Assembly: GCF_030644385.1 (NCBI RefSeq)
Contig: NZ_CP130060.1
Coordinates: 868,001-932,000, forward strand
Length of the DNA: 64,000 bases
Direction: 5' to 3'
From: Stomatobaculum sp. F0698
GTDB taxonomy: Bacteria > Bacillota > Clostridia > Lachnospirales > Lachnospiraceae
The translations under genes and the position numbers were made by a program. The notes under the pieces are model-generated. The model did not search any database. It had not been told where the DNA came from and saw nothing but the letters and a program-made list of their open reading frames with translations. Shown piece after piece: positions 37,347 to 45,478 of this stretch. Positions within the stretch are counted from its first letter, which is position 1, and every line of letters begins with the position of its first letter.

Positions 37347-38634
37347 ATCTGCGAAAACCAATGCGATTTACTTTGTAAAATGGTCGATTTACGCGATTGT
37401 CACAGGTCTCACAATCGGCCTGGTCGGCATGTTGTTCCGGAAGGGCGTTGACTTCGGAATCGCAAATTGGAAACAGCACCCGCAGTTCATTCTCTTGTCG
37501 CCCCTCTCGGCTTTGCTCATCGTTGCCCTGCAAAAGAGCTTGCACGAGGAGAAAAACGGCGGAACCAATACCGTCATCGACTCCGTTACCGAGGGAAAAC
37601 ACATCACGGTGCAGACCGCACCGCTCATTTTCTTCTCGACCGTACTCTCGCATCTGGTCGGTGCCTCGGTGGGCAGAGAGGGCGCGGCACTCATGATGGG
37701 CGGCAGCCTCGGCGAGGCGCTCTCGAAGCTCTTCCGTATGGATGAGAAAGACAAGCGCATCGCAATCATGTGCGGTATGTCGGCTTGTTTTTCCGCCATC
37801 TTCGGAACGCCGCTTGCGGCGGCCGTTTTCCCCATGGAGATGATTTCGGTCGGCGTCATGTATTATGCCGCGTTGATTCCCTGCCTCTTTGCTTCTTTCA
37901 TCGCTTCGCATGTCTCCCTGCACTTCGGTGTGGCGGGAGAAGTGTTCCCGATTACGGAGGTACCAGACTTTCACCTGCCGGGGGCCGTCACGGTGATTCT
38001 CTTTTCCATGCTCTGTGCGCTCCTCGCAATGGGGTTCAGTATTATCCTGTATCGCGGACACCACTATACCGCGAAGCGCATCCCGAATCCCTGGCTCAGG
38101 GCGTTGATCGGCGCGTTTGCGTTAATTGCGCTCACAGCCTTAAATCAGAGATTTTTTACCGGGGTGCTGGATTTTAACGGCGGCGGCTTCGGCCTCATTG
38201 AAAAGGCCTTTCGCGGCGAGGCGGCCTGGTACAGCTTTCTCTTCAAGATTCTCTTCACCTGTGTCTGTATTTTCGGAAGCTTTAAGGGAGGAGAGATTGT
38301 GCCGACTCTCACCATAGGTGCCTGCTTCGGTGCAGCCTTTGCGCAGCTCTTTCATCTGCCCGTGCAGCTCTACGCAGGGATAGGCATCGCAGCGTTTTTT
38401 GTCGGCATGACCAACAGTCCCTTCAGTTCCATGCTTCTCTGCTTTGAGCTCTTCGGCTTTGAAGGAATGCCCTATTATGCCTTTGCGATTGCGGTCAGCT
38501 TTACGCTCTCCGGTTACTACGGGCTCTATACGAGCCAGAAGTTCCCGTATTCCAAGACCGAGGCGCTCTTTATCAACCGCAAGGGGCCCAGAAAACTCTG
38601 GGAGCATCCCGGCGACGCCGCGGAAGAAAACTAA
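37339..38634 (+). CDS. ClC-family anion channel or transporter
   Basis: GTG 37339 (after AAAGGGG) gives 431 residues and about ten membrane spans. GREGAALMMGGSLGEAL is the ClC motif containing the gating Glu, and KGGEIVPTLTIGA corresponds to the GGxFxP region. The GSGIP anion motif is not evident; GGTNTVIDSV is found at that place, so chloride specificity is not assured. The gene overlaps the threonine ammonia-lyase by 8 bp and closes the plsX run. Confidence 0.88.
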   Translation: MNESAKTNAIYFVKWSIYAIVTGLTIGLVGMLFRKGVDFGIANWKQHPQFILLSPLSALLIVALQKSLHEEKNGGTNTVIDSVTEGKHITVQTAPLIFFSTVLSHLVGASVGREGAALMMGGSLGEALSKLFRMDEKDKRIAIMCGMSACFSAIFGTPLAAAVFPMEMISVGVMYYAALIPCLFASFIASHVSLHFGVAGEVFPITEVPDFHLPGAVTVILFSMLCALLAMGFSIILYRGHHYTAKRIPNPWLRALIGAFALIALTALNQRFFTGVLDFNGGGFGLIEKAFRGEAAWYSFLFKILFTCVCIFGSFKGGEIVPTLTIGACFGAAFAQLFHLPVQLYAGIGIAAFFVGMTNSPFSSMLLCFELFGFEGMPYYAFAIAVSFTLSGYYGLYTSQKFPYSKTEALFINRKGPRKLWEHPGDAAEEN

Positions 38635-38639
38635 AAAAA

Positions 38640-38686
38640 ACCGAGAGTGTCAAGGTAAAATACTTGACAGCACTCTCGGTTCTTTT
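38640..38686 (+). terminator. Terminator at the end of the plsX-clc run
   Basis: A long hairpin pairs CCGAGAGTG (38641-38649) with CACTCTCGG (38671-38679), with an inner CAAG/CTTG stem, and ends in TTCTTTTT. It overlaps the ylxM promoter. Confidence 0.85.
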
Positions 38687-38692
38687 TATACT
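38664..38692 (+). promoter_or_regulatory. ylxM-ffh promoter inside the upstream terminator
   Basis: Consensus TTGACA (38664-38669), a 17-bp spacer and TATACT (38687-38692). The -35 is in the 3' part of the terminator hairpin. The predicted start is at or next to A38700, the first base of ylxM. Confidence 0.8.
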
Positions 38693-38699
38693 TGGACCC

Positions 38700-39056
38700 A
38701 TGGGTAATGAAAGTCCGGAGAAGTTCGCAGACCGAGACCTTCTCTTTGATTTCTATGCGGAGCTCTTAACGGAGCACCAACGGCATATTTTTGAAGCGGT
38801 CGCGTTCCTCGACTGTTCTCTCAGCGAAGTGGCACGGGAGGCGGGCATCAGCCGCCAAGGCGTTTCGGACCTCGTGCGGCGCACCGAAGAGCAACTCTAC
38901 GCCTATGAGAGAAAACTTCATATGGCGGAGAAATTTCGGGCGGAACAGCGGATTGCAAGGGAGCTTCTCCGTCTCAGCGAGGCGGAAAGCGGTGAAGCCG
39001 TGCTCCCGGAGATTCGGAAACTCGCAAACGAGCTCATGCAGCTCACAGCGCGCTAG
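38700..39056 (+). CDS. ylxM: YlxM-like SRP-associated DNA-binding protein
   Basis: ATG 38700 gives 118 residues. LLFDFYAELLTEHQRHIFEAV followed by LSEVAREAGISRQGVSDLVRR is the YlxM helix-turn-helix, and the rest is a charged helical tail. YlxM genes are almost always next to ffh, as here (13 bp), and the protein is thought to modulate SRP. There is no ribosome site; the promoter places transcription start on the ATG itself, suggesting leaderless translation. Confidence 0.88.
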   Translation: MGNESPEKFADRDLLFDFYAELLTEHQRHIFEAVAFLDCSLSEVAREAGISRQGVSDLVRRTEEQLYAYERKLHMAEKFRAEQRIARELLRLSEAESGEAVLPEIRKLANELMQLTAR

Positions 39057-39069
39057 GCGGAGGGATGAA

Positions 39070-40422
39070 ATGGCGTTTGAAAGTCTGACAGAAAAATTAC
39101 AGCGCGTCTTTCGTGATCTGCGCGGCAAGGGAAAACTCAGCGAAGAAGATACCAAGGCAGCGCTCAAGGAAGTGCGCATGGCACTTCTCGAAGCCGATGT
39201 CAACTTCAAGGTAGTCAAGCAGTTTGTAAAAAGCATTGAAGACAGAGCGGTCGGGACAGAAGTGCTGGAGTCCCTGACACCCGGCCAGCAGGTCGTGAAA
39301 ATTGTCAACGAAGAGCTCATTAAGCTCATGGGCTCCGAGACCACGGAGATTAAACTCTCACAGGACAGGGATATCACCGTCATTCTGATGGCGGGTCTCC
39401 AGGGTGCCGGTAAGACGACAACGGCTGCAAAACTCGCGGGAAAACTCAAGGCGAAGGGACACAGACCGCTGCTCGCGGCCTGCGACGTGTACCGACCGGC
39501 GGCAATCGAACAGCTGCGCGTGAACGGCGAGAAGGTGGGCATCCCGGTCTTTTCGATGGGAAGCGGCGCGGACCCAGTTAACATTGCCCGCGCGGCCTTT
39601 GAGAAGGCGCGTCAGGACCACAACGACATTCTGATTGTCGATACCGCGGGTCGCCTGCAGATCGACGAACAGATGATGGAGGAACTGCTTCGCATCAAGG
39701 AGGAGCTCCGTGCCGATTGGACCCTGCTCACAGTCGATGCGATGACAGGTCAGGAGGCCGTCAATGTCGCGAAGACCTTCGAGGAAAAAATCGGGGTCGA
39801 CGGCGTGATTGTTACCAAGCTCGACGGCGATACGCGCGGCGGTGCGGCACTCTCTATCAAGGCAGTCACCGGAAAACCCATACTCTACGTCGGTATGGGC
39901 GAGAAACTTTCGGATCTCGAACAGTTCTATCCGGACCGCATGGCATCGCGCATCCTCGGCATGGGAGACATTCTCTCGCTGATCGAGAAGGCACAGGCGG
40001 AGGTAGATGAAGCCGAGGCTCGCCGTATGAGCGAAAAACTCAAGAAGGCGGAGTTTGACTTCAACGACTTCTTGGACCAGATGAAACAGGTCAAAAAGCT
40101 CGGCGGCATTGCGGGTATCATGGCGATGATGCCGACCGCGGGTGCCGGCATGCCGGAAATCGACGAGAGCCACATGGGACGGGTAGAGGCCATGATACTC
40201 TCCATGTCCAAAGAGGAGAGGGCAAACCCCTCGCTTTTGAATCCCTCGCGCAAGAACCGCATTGCGAAGGGCGCGGGCGTGGACATCACCGAGGTGAACC
40301 GCATGGTCAAGCAGTTCGAACAGATGCGGAAGATGATGAAACAGCTTCCGGGTATGATGAAGAGCAAGAACCGCGGCGGTCGCGGTGGACTCGGCGGGCT
40401 TTTCGGCAAGCTCGGCTTTTAA
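39070..40422 (+). CDS. ffh: Signal recognition particle protein Ffh
   Basis: ATG 39070 follows GGCGGAGGG; 450 residues. The N domain is followed by the GTPase G1 GLQGAGKTTTAAK (near 108), DVYRPAAIEQL, VDTAGRL, TKLDGDTRGG and GMGEKLSDLEQF. The Met-rich M domain (about 300-440) binds SRP RNA and signal peptides and ends in a Gly-rich tail. It works with FtsY from the preceding run. Confidence 0.98.
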   Translation: MAFESLTEKLQRVFRDLRGKGKLSEEDTKAALKEVRMALLEADVNFKVVKQFVKSIEDRAVGTEVLESLTPGQQVVKIVNEELIKLMGSETTEIKLSQDRDITVILMAGLQGAGKTTTAAKLAGKLKAKGHRPLLAACDVYRPAAIEQLRVNGEKVGIPVFSMGSGADPVNIARAAFEKARQDHNDILIVDTAGRLQIDEQMMEELLRIKEELRADWTLLTVDAMTGQEAVNVAKTFEEKIGVDGVIVTKLDGDTRGGAALSIKAVTGKPILYVGMGEKLSDLEQFYPDRMASRILGMGDILSLIEKAQAEVDEAEARRMSEKLKKAEFDFNDFLDQMKQVKKLGGIAGIMAMMPTAGAGMPEIDESHMGRVEAMILSMSKEERANPSLLNPSRKNRIAKGAGVDITEVNRMVKQFEQMRKMMKQLPGMMKSKNRGGRGGLGGLFGKLGF

Positions 40423-40486
40423 TTTCGGTATCACTGCAAATTTTGCATTGTACATACAATTCATTTGATTTTAGGAGGAAACAACA

Positions 40487-40732
40487 ATGGCAGTTAAGAT
40501 GAGACTTCGCAGAATGGGACAGAAGAAGGCACCGTTTTACCGCATTATCATCGCGGACGAGAGAAGCCCGCGTGACGGACGCTTCATCGCCGAGATCGGC
40601 CTCTACGATCCGACCAAGGAGCCAAGCCTGATCAAGTTTGATGAGGAAGAGGCAAAGAAGTGGCTGAAGAACGGCGTGCAGCCGACCCCGCGCGTCGCTA
40701 AGCTCCTGAAGCTCTCCGGCATCACGGAATAA
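40487..40732 (+). CDS. rpsP: Ribosomal protein S16
   Basis: The 81-residue protein has the S16 start [18 protein letters not shown] and [24 protein letters not shown] is the ribosome site. A short perfect palindrome ATTGTA-CA-TACAAT lies about 30 bp upstream. The rpsP-khpA-rimM-trmD-rplS order is the conserved Firmicutes arrangement. Confidence 0.98.
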   Translation: MAVKMRLRRMGQKKAPFYRIIIADERSPRDGRFIAEIGLYDPTKEPSLIKFDEEEAKKWLKNGVQPTPRVAKLLKLSGITE

Positions 40733-40736
40733 AGCG

Positions 40737-40964
40737 ATGAAAGAGTTGGTGGAAGTCATCGCAAAGGCGCTGGTCGACTGCCCGGAAGAAGTGCGTGTTT
40801 CCGAAGAGGAGAGAGAAGATGCGATTGTCCTGAAGCTCTCCGTCGCGGAAACCGACATGGGACGGGTGATTGGCAAGGGAGGCCGGATCGCAAAGTCGAT
40901 TCGCGCTGTCCTGAGAGCGGCTTCCGCTCGCCAGTCAAAGCACATCATTTTGGACATTGACTGA
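40737..40964 (+). CDS. khpA: KH-domain RNA-binding protein KhpA
   Basis: The 75-residue protein is a single KH domain with the RNA-binding loop VIGKGGRIAKSIRAVLRAA. KhpA acts with KhpB on small RNAs and cell division in Gram-positives. It lies 4 bp after rpsP. Confidence 0.95.
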   Translation: MKELVEVIAKALVDCPEEVRVSEEEREDAIVLKLSVAETDMGRVIGKGGRIAKSIRAVLRAASARQSKHIILDID

Positions 40965-40985
40965 GTATAAAAGTGAGGAACGCGC

Positions 40986-41540
40986 GTGACAGACAAGTTT
41001 AGAATCGGCGTCATCAGCTCTGTGCACGGCATACGCGGCGAGGCGAAGGTCTATGTGACCTCGGACGAGCCCGAACGCTTTCGCAAGCTGAAATATGTGC
41101 ATGCGCAAAGTCCGGAGAGCGCCCAGCACCCAGGCGGTGCGCGCTACATCGGCAAGAAGACAGACCGGGCGGTTCAATTGGAACTCAGCTCGGTCCGTTT
41201 TTTTAAGCGCATGGCAATCTGTAAATTTGAAGGCATCGATACGCCGGAGGAAATCCGGAAGTACATCGGCATGGAACTCTGGGTTCCGCGGGAAGAAGGG
41301 ATAGCGCTCGAAGAGGGCGAATTCTATGTCGCGGATTTGATCGGGCTCCCCGTCATCAGCGATGCGGGAGAGACGCTGGGAACCGTGAAGGCCATATGGC
41401 CGACCGGCGCAAACGAGGTTGTCTCGGTTGCACGGAAGAACGGCTCGGAGCTTCTGCTCCCCTACATCAAGGACTGCATCCTGGAAGTGAATCCGAAGGA
41501 GGGCTTCTTAAAGGTGCATCTCATGGAAGGGCTCATCTGA
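40986..41540 (+). CDS. rimM: Ribosome maturation factor RimM
   Basis: GTG 40986 after GTGAGGA; 184 residues. The N-terminal RimM barrel (FRIGVISSVHGIRGEAKV) and a PRC-barrel (EGEFYVADLIGLPVI, LLPYIKDCILEVN) are both present. It helps 30S 3' domain assembly with S19. The stop overlaps the trmD start. Confidence 0.96.
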   Translation: MTDKFRIGVISSVHGIRGEAKVYVTSDEPERFRKLKYVHAQSPESAQHPGGARYIGKKTDRAVQLELSSVRFFKRMAICKFEGIDTPEEIRKYIGMELWVPREEGIALEEGEFYVADLIGLPVISDAGETLGTVKAIWPTGANEVVSVARKNGSELLLPYIKDCILEVNPKEGFLKVHLMEGLI

Positions 41541-42292
41541 TGCGTTTTACGATTTTGACCCTCTTTCCGGAGATGATTGAGCAGGGGCTCTCGGTCAGCA
41601 TACTCGGGAGGGCGAAGGAGAAGGGCTTTATCAGCTTTGACGTGCGAAATATTCGCGACTATACGACGGAGCGGCACGGTCATGTCGACGACGCACCCTA
41701 CGGCGGCGGAGCGGGCATGCTCATGCAGGCAGACCCGATACTGCGCTGTTACCGTGCGGTCACGGAAGAGCGGGGCAGGGCGCCGCGCGTTGTCTATGTG
41801 ACGCCGCAGGGCAAGCAGTTCACCCAGGCGGACGCGAAGATGTTCGCGCAGGAAGAAGAGTTATTGATACTCTGCGGACACTACGAGGGGGTCGATGAGC
41901 GCGCACTCCGACTGCTCTCCGCAGAACCCTACTCAATCGGCGACTATGTGCTGACCGGAGGTGAGCTTCCCGCCATGGTCATGGTGGATGCCATCAGCCG
42001 CATGGCCCCCGGCGTGCTCTCGAACCAAGAGAGCGGTGAGATCGAGTCCTTCGAGGGAAATCTTCTCGAATACCCGCAGTACACGCGTCCGGAGGTCTAT
42101 GAGGGCCTACGCGTGCCACCCGTACTTCTGTCGGGCGATCATAAAAAGGTCGCGCAGTGGAGAAGAGAGCAGGCTCTGCTTCGCACCAGAGAGCGCAGGC
42201 CGGACCTCTTTTCGAAGGTGGAGCTCACGAAAGCGGACCGCAAGTTCCTGAGCGAACAGGAAGCAAAAGAAGCCGAGAAAAGTGAAGGCTAG
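41540..42292 (+). CDS. trmD: tRNA (guanine37-N1)-methyltransferase
   Basis: ATG 41540 overlaps the rimM stop (TGATG); 250 residues. ILTLFPEMIEQGL, DDAPYGGGAGMLMQADP, the SAM-knot segment LLILCGHYEGVDER and SIGDYVLTGGELPAM are diagnostic. It methylates G37 of tRNAs reading CNN codons and prevents frameshifting. Confidence 0.98.
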   Translation: MRFTILTLFPEMIEQGLSVSILGRAKEKGFISFDVRNIRDYTTERHGHVDDAPYGGGAGMLMQADPILRCYRAVTEERGRAPRVVYVTPQGKQFTQADAKMFAQEEELLILCGHYEGVDERALRLLSAEPYSIGDYVLTGGELPAMVMVDAISRMAPGVLSNQESGEIESFEGNLLEYPQYTRPEVYEGLRVPPVLLSGDHKKVAQWRREQALLRTRERRPDLFSKVELTKADRKFLSEQEAKEAEKSEG

Positions 42293-42295
42293 CCC

Positions 42296-42324
42296 TTGTG
42301 CTTTTAAAGTCGGCGTGCTAGAAT
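42296..42324 (+). promoter_or_regulatory. rplS promoter
   Basis: TTGTGC (42296-42301), a 17-bp spacer and TAGAAT (42319-42324) with an extended TGC. It lies just after the trmD stop. Confidence 0.7.
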
Positions 42325-42339
42325 AGTAAAGCTGTTTAT

Positions 42340-42395
42340 GAAGAGATGTTCCGCTGGGGCAAAGGCTTGCGCCCAAGAACGTCGAATGTTGCAGG
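42340..42395 (+). ncRNA. Putative L19 ribosomal protein leader
   Basis: Between promoter and rplS lies a compact hairpin: GTTC/GAAC (42348-42351 / 42377-42380) and TGGG/CCCA (42355-42358 / 42372-42375) separated by an internal loop (CGC/A), followed by GTCGAATGTT and the ribosome site. This resembles the L19 leader known from Firmicutes, through which L19 may limit its own synthesis. A covariance search would settle it. Confidence 0.55.
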
Positions 42396-42406
42396 AGGAA
42401 AAGAAA

Positions 42407-42754
42407 ATGAGACAGAACCCGATTTTAGAGAAGATTGAAGCAGAGCAGATTCGTGTTCCCGGTGAGTTCAACGTCGGCGATACCGTCCGCGTTCACAACA
42501 AGATCAAAGAGGGAAACCGCGAGAGAGTCCAGATGTTTGAGGGCGTTGTGATGAAGATTCAGAACGGCGGCCTGAGAAAGACCTTCACGGTCCGCAAGAT
42601 TTCCAACGGCATCGGCGTTGAGAAGACTTGGCCGTTCAGCTCTCCGTTCGTCGACAAGGTCGATGTGATCCGCCGCGGTAAGGTCAGAAGAGCAAAACTC
42701 AACTATCTGAGAAAGCTCTCCGGCAAGGCTGCAAAGGTCAAGGAGATCATCTAA
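42407..42754 (+). CDS. rplS: Ribosomal protein L19
   Basis: ATG 42407 follows GCAGGAGGAAAAG; 115 residues. [30 protein letters not shown] and the [14 protein letters not shown] segment identify L19, which bridges the two subunits. It has its own promoter and a leader hairpin besides any read-through from trmD. Confidence 0.98.
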   Translation: MRQNPILEKIEAEQIRVPGEFNVGDTVRVHNKIKEGNRERVQMFEGVVMKIQNGGLRKTFTVRKISNGIGVEKTWPFSSPFVDKVDVIRRGKVRRAKLNYLRKLSGKAAKVKEII

Positions 42755-42774
42755 ACATCATATCCGCATATCAG

Positions 42775-42818
42775 GAGAACTATCATCTTTCATATGAAAA
42801 TGATGGTTCTTCTTTTTG
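42775..42818 (+). terminator. rplS terminator
   Basis: A hairpin (42776-42786 region with 42800-42811) GAAC-t-ATCAT / ATGAT-g-GTTC ends in TTCTTTTT. Confidence 0.8.
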
Positions 42819-42879
42819 TGTGCGGAATCGGCACTCATTTTAGTTTCATGGAATCGTAAGTAAAAACCTGAGTTTCTTA

Positions 42880-42904
42880 TGCTATACTAATAATCTGCTA
42901 TACT
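42880..42904 (+). promoter_or_regulatory. Two tandem extended -10 elements before lepB
   Basis: TGCTATACT occurs twice, at 42880-42888 and 42896-42904, 16 bp apart. Neither has a clear -35. Two start sites are possible. Confidence 0.55.
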
Positions 42905-42964
42905 GACTATGATCATTGAAAATATCCGGGGCTGAGTCCCTGTTTTGAATAGAACGGAGATACA

Positions 42965-43516
42965 ATGCGCGCTGCGTATGAAACGGAAGATAGTTTATTA
43001 CGGCGGATATGCCGTCTGATTGTTGAGATTGTAACGGTCATCGCCTTTGCATGGTTTATCGTTTATTCCTTCGGAACCCAGGTGGTGAACAGCGGCCAAA
43101 GCATGCGTCCCACCATGGAGGACGGAGATAGGCTGCTTTTGGATCGCTTCGGCTTTAAGCTCTTCGGTCCCCAGCGTTTTGACATCGTGCTCTTTAAGAG
43201 CAGCAGCGGCCAGACCAATATAAAGCGCATCGTGGCGCTGCCCGGCGAGAGCGTCGAGATTCGGGACGGCAAGCTCTATGTGAACGGCAAGCTTCTCGAG
43301 AGCCCTTCCCATCTCAAATTCGGGGAAATTACGAGTCCCGGACGGGTCGGCGAGAGCATTTCGCTCGGTCGGGACGAATATTTTGTGTTGAGTGACAATC
43401 TGGAGTCGGGAGAAGATTCCCGCTCCGAGAGTATAGGCAATGTCACGCGGAAAATGATACGCGGTCGGGTGTGGTTCCGAATGCAACCCTTCGGTTCCCT
43501 GGGACGCATCCGCTGA
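42965..43516 (+). CDS. lepB: Signal peptidase I
   Basis: The 183-residue protein has an N-terminal membrane span (about 18-37), the catalytic Ser46 in NSGQSMRPTMEDGD, Lys87 in NIKRIVALPGE and the FVLSDNLESGEDSRS block (box E). It removes signal peptides outside the cell. AACGGAGAT is the ribosome site. It heads the lepB-rbgA-rnhB group. Confidence 0.96.
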   Translation: MRAAYETEDSLLRRICRLIVEIVTVIAFAWFIVYSFGTQVVNSGQSMRPTMEDGDRLLLDRFGFKLFGPQRFDIVLFKSSSGQTNIKRIVALPGESVEIRDGKLYVNGKLLESPSHLKFGEITSPGRVGESISLGRDEYFVLSDNLESGEDSRSESIGNVTRKMIRGRVWFRMQPFGSLGRIR

Positions 43517-43532
43517 GAATTGAGGAAACGAA

Positions 43533-44411
43533 ATGAATATACAGTGGTATCCTGGACATATGACCAAGGCGCGCCGTGAGATGGAAGCCGATGTGCGCAT
43601 CGTCGACATGGTAATCGAACTTCTGGACGCGAGAGCGCCGATGGCGAGCGGCAACCCGGAAATACGGAGACTGGGACAGGGCAAAGAGCGAGTGATCGTC
43701 CTGAATAAATCCGACCTCGCGGATGCGGCGACCACGGCAGCCTGGATACGCTGCTTTCAAGCGGAGGGCGCGCACTGCATCGCTATGGATGCGCGCGGCA
43801 GCGGAAACCGTAAACTCTTGATGCGGACCATTGAGGCGGCGGCCGCCGCAAAGCGGGAGCGCGACAAAAAGCGCGGTATTTTAAACCGCCCGGTGCGAGC
43901 CATGGTCGCAGGCATCCCGAACGTGGGAAAATCCACCCTGATCAATATGCTATCCGGCAGAAGTTCCGCGAAAACCGGCAATAAGCCCGGCGTGACACGC
44001 GGAAACCAGTGGATACGGTTTCAGCAGTCCATCGAGCTTCTTGACACCCCGGGTATACTCTGGCCTAAATTCGAAGACCCTGCCATCGGCGAGAAAATTG
44101 CTTTCCTCGGTTCCGTCAACGAGATGATTGTGGATAAAACCGAACTTGCCGTGACCTTGCTCGCCTTTCTGGAAACCAACGGGAAACTGGAAGGGGCCAA
44201 GGAGCGCTATCAGCTCAAAGGGACGGAGACGGCAGCGGAGATGCTCACGGAGATTGCGCGCCTTCGCGGCTGTCTGATGGCGGGCGGCGAGCCCGATACG
44301 GAAAAGGCGGCCGGCATCGTGATCAATGAGTTCCGAAGCGGCGCGCTGGGACGCATTTCGCTGGAGTCACCGGAAGGAGAAGCGCATGGCACTCAGAACA
44401 CTGAAGGGTGA
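43533..44411 (+). CDS. rbgA: Ribosome biogenesis GTPase RbgA (YlqF)
   Basis: The 292-residue protein is a circularly permuted GTPase: G4 NKSD (58-61) precedes G1 GIPNVGKSTLIN (near 126) and G3 DTPG. The start MNIQWYPGHMTKARREM is diagnostic. It is needed for late 50S assembly. The 3' end overlaps rnhB by 26 bp. Confidence 0.97.
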   Translation: MNIQWYPGHMTKARREMEADVRIVDMVIELLDARAPMASGNPEIRRLGQGKERVIVLNKSDLADAATTAAWIRCFQAEGAHCIAMDARGSGNRKLLMRTIEAAAAAKRERDKKRGILNRPVRAMVAGIPNVGKSTLINMLSGRSSAKTGNKPGVTRGNQWIRFQQSIELLDTPGILWPKFEDPAIGEKIAFLGSVNEMIVDKTELAVTLLAFLETNGKLEGAKERYQLKGTETAAEMLTEIARLRGCLMAGGEPDTEKAAGIVINEFRSGALGRISLESPEGEAHGTQNTEG

Positions 44412-45054
44412 GAAGCTCGAGGCAGAGCGCGTAAGACTGGAGCAGCTCCGCGCCTTTGAGCGAGACTATACGGCAAAGGGCTACACGGCCATCTGCGGCA
44501 TCGATGAAGCCGGAAGAGGACCGCTTGCCGGCCCTGTGGTTGCGGCGGCGGTGATACTGCCGCTCGACGCGGAAATCCTGTTTTTGAACGACTCGAAGAA
44601 ACTCTCGGAGGCAAGGCGTGAGGCGCTCTACGATGAAATTTGTGCAAAGGCCGTGAGCTACGGCATCGGCACGGTCTCGCCCGCGCGCATCGATGAAATT
44701 AACATTTTGCAGGCAACGTATGAAGCGATGCGGGAGGCAATCGCAAAGCTTAACCCCGCGCCGGATCTCTGTCTGAACGATGCGGTTAAGATACCCGGGG
44801 TCACGCTTCCCCAGGTCCCGATTGTGAAGGGAGATGCGAAGAGTCTCAGCATTGCCGCGGCTTCGGTGCTGGCGAAGGTGACAAGAGACCGCTTTATCAC
44901 GAGTTGCGATGCCCTCTACCCGGAATACGGTTTCGCAAAGAACAAGGGCTACGGAACAGCGGCGCATATTGCGGCACTCAAGGCGCACGGTGCGACCCCG
45001 CTCCATCGCCGGAGTTTTATTCGTAATTTTGAGCTCGGCGGCAGTGAGGCATGA
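44386..45054 (+). CDS. rnhB: Ribonuclease HII
   Basis: ATG 44386 follows GGAAGGAG; 222 residues. CGIDEAGRGPLAGPVVAAA (38-56) holds the catalytic DE pair, with NDSKKLSEARRE and AASVLAKVTRDRF further on. It removes ribonucleotides from DNA. A second, unrelated RNase H (rnhA) is at 57693. Confidence 0.97.
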   Translation: MALRTLKGEKLEAERVRLEQLRAFERDYTAKGYTAICGIDEAGRGPLAGPVVAAAVILPLDAEILFLNDSKKLSEARREALYDEICAKAVSYGIGTVSPARIDEINILQATYEAMREAIAKLNPAPDLCLNDAVKIPGVTLPQVPIVKGDAKSLSIAAASVLAKVTRDRFITSCDALYPEYGFAKNKGYGTAAHIAALKAHGATPLHRRSFIRNFELGGSEA

Positions 45055-45416
45055 GAAGACAGAACACGCGCGCCATCGGTGCGCGGTATGAAGAAAAAGC
45101 GGCGGCATATCTCAGTGCCGCCGGCATTGAGATACTTGCCAGGAATTTTTATTGCCGCGGCGGTGAAATCGATTTAATCGGGAGTGACGGACAGTATCTC
45201 ATTTTCTTTGAGGTCAAGTATCGCCGCAGCGGAAAGGACGGACTTCCGTTCTCGGCAATCGGCGGTGTAAAACGGCGGCGGATATTTCTTGCGGCGCGGC
45301 AATATCTCTATCTGCAACAGTTGCCGGAAAACACGCCGCTGCGCTTCGATGCCATCGGGATACTCGGAGAAGAGATTATTTGGCTTAAGGATGCATTTCG
45401 GGAGACAAGAATATAG
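45051..45416 (+). CDS. YraN-family (UPF0102) endonuclease-like protein
   Basis: The 121-residue protein overlaps rnhB by 4 bp. It has the family order AIGARYEEKAAAYL, GGEIDLIGSDGQYLIFFEVKYR and a C-terminal LRFDAIGI. The D-x-E-x-K pattern is that of restriction-endonuclease-like folds. The cellular role is unknown; the rnhB-yraN linkage is widespread. Confidence 0.92.
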   Translation: MRRQNTRAIGARYEEKAAAYLSAAGIEILARNFYCRGGEIDLIGSDGQYLIFFEVKYRRSGKDGLPFSAIGGVKRRRIFLAARQYLYLQQLPENTPLRFDAIGILGEEIIWLKDAFRETRI

Positions 45417-45478
45417 TTCACAGTGGACGCCCGGCGCATTGAGGTGTACATTGAAAGCAAGAGAAAGGAGTGTATCGC

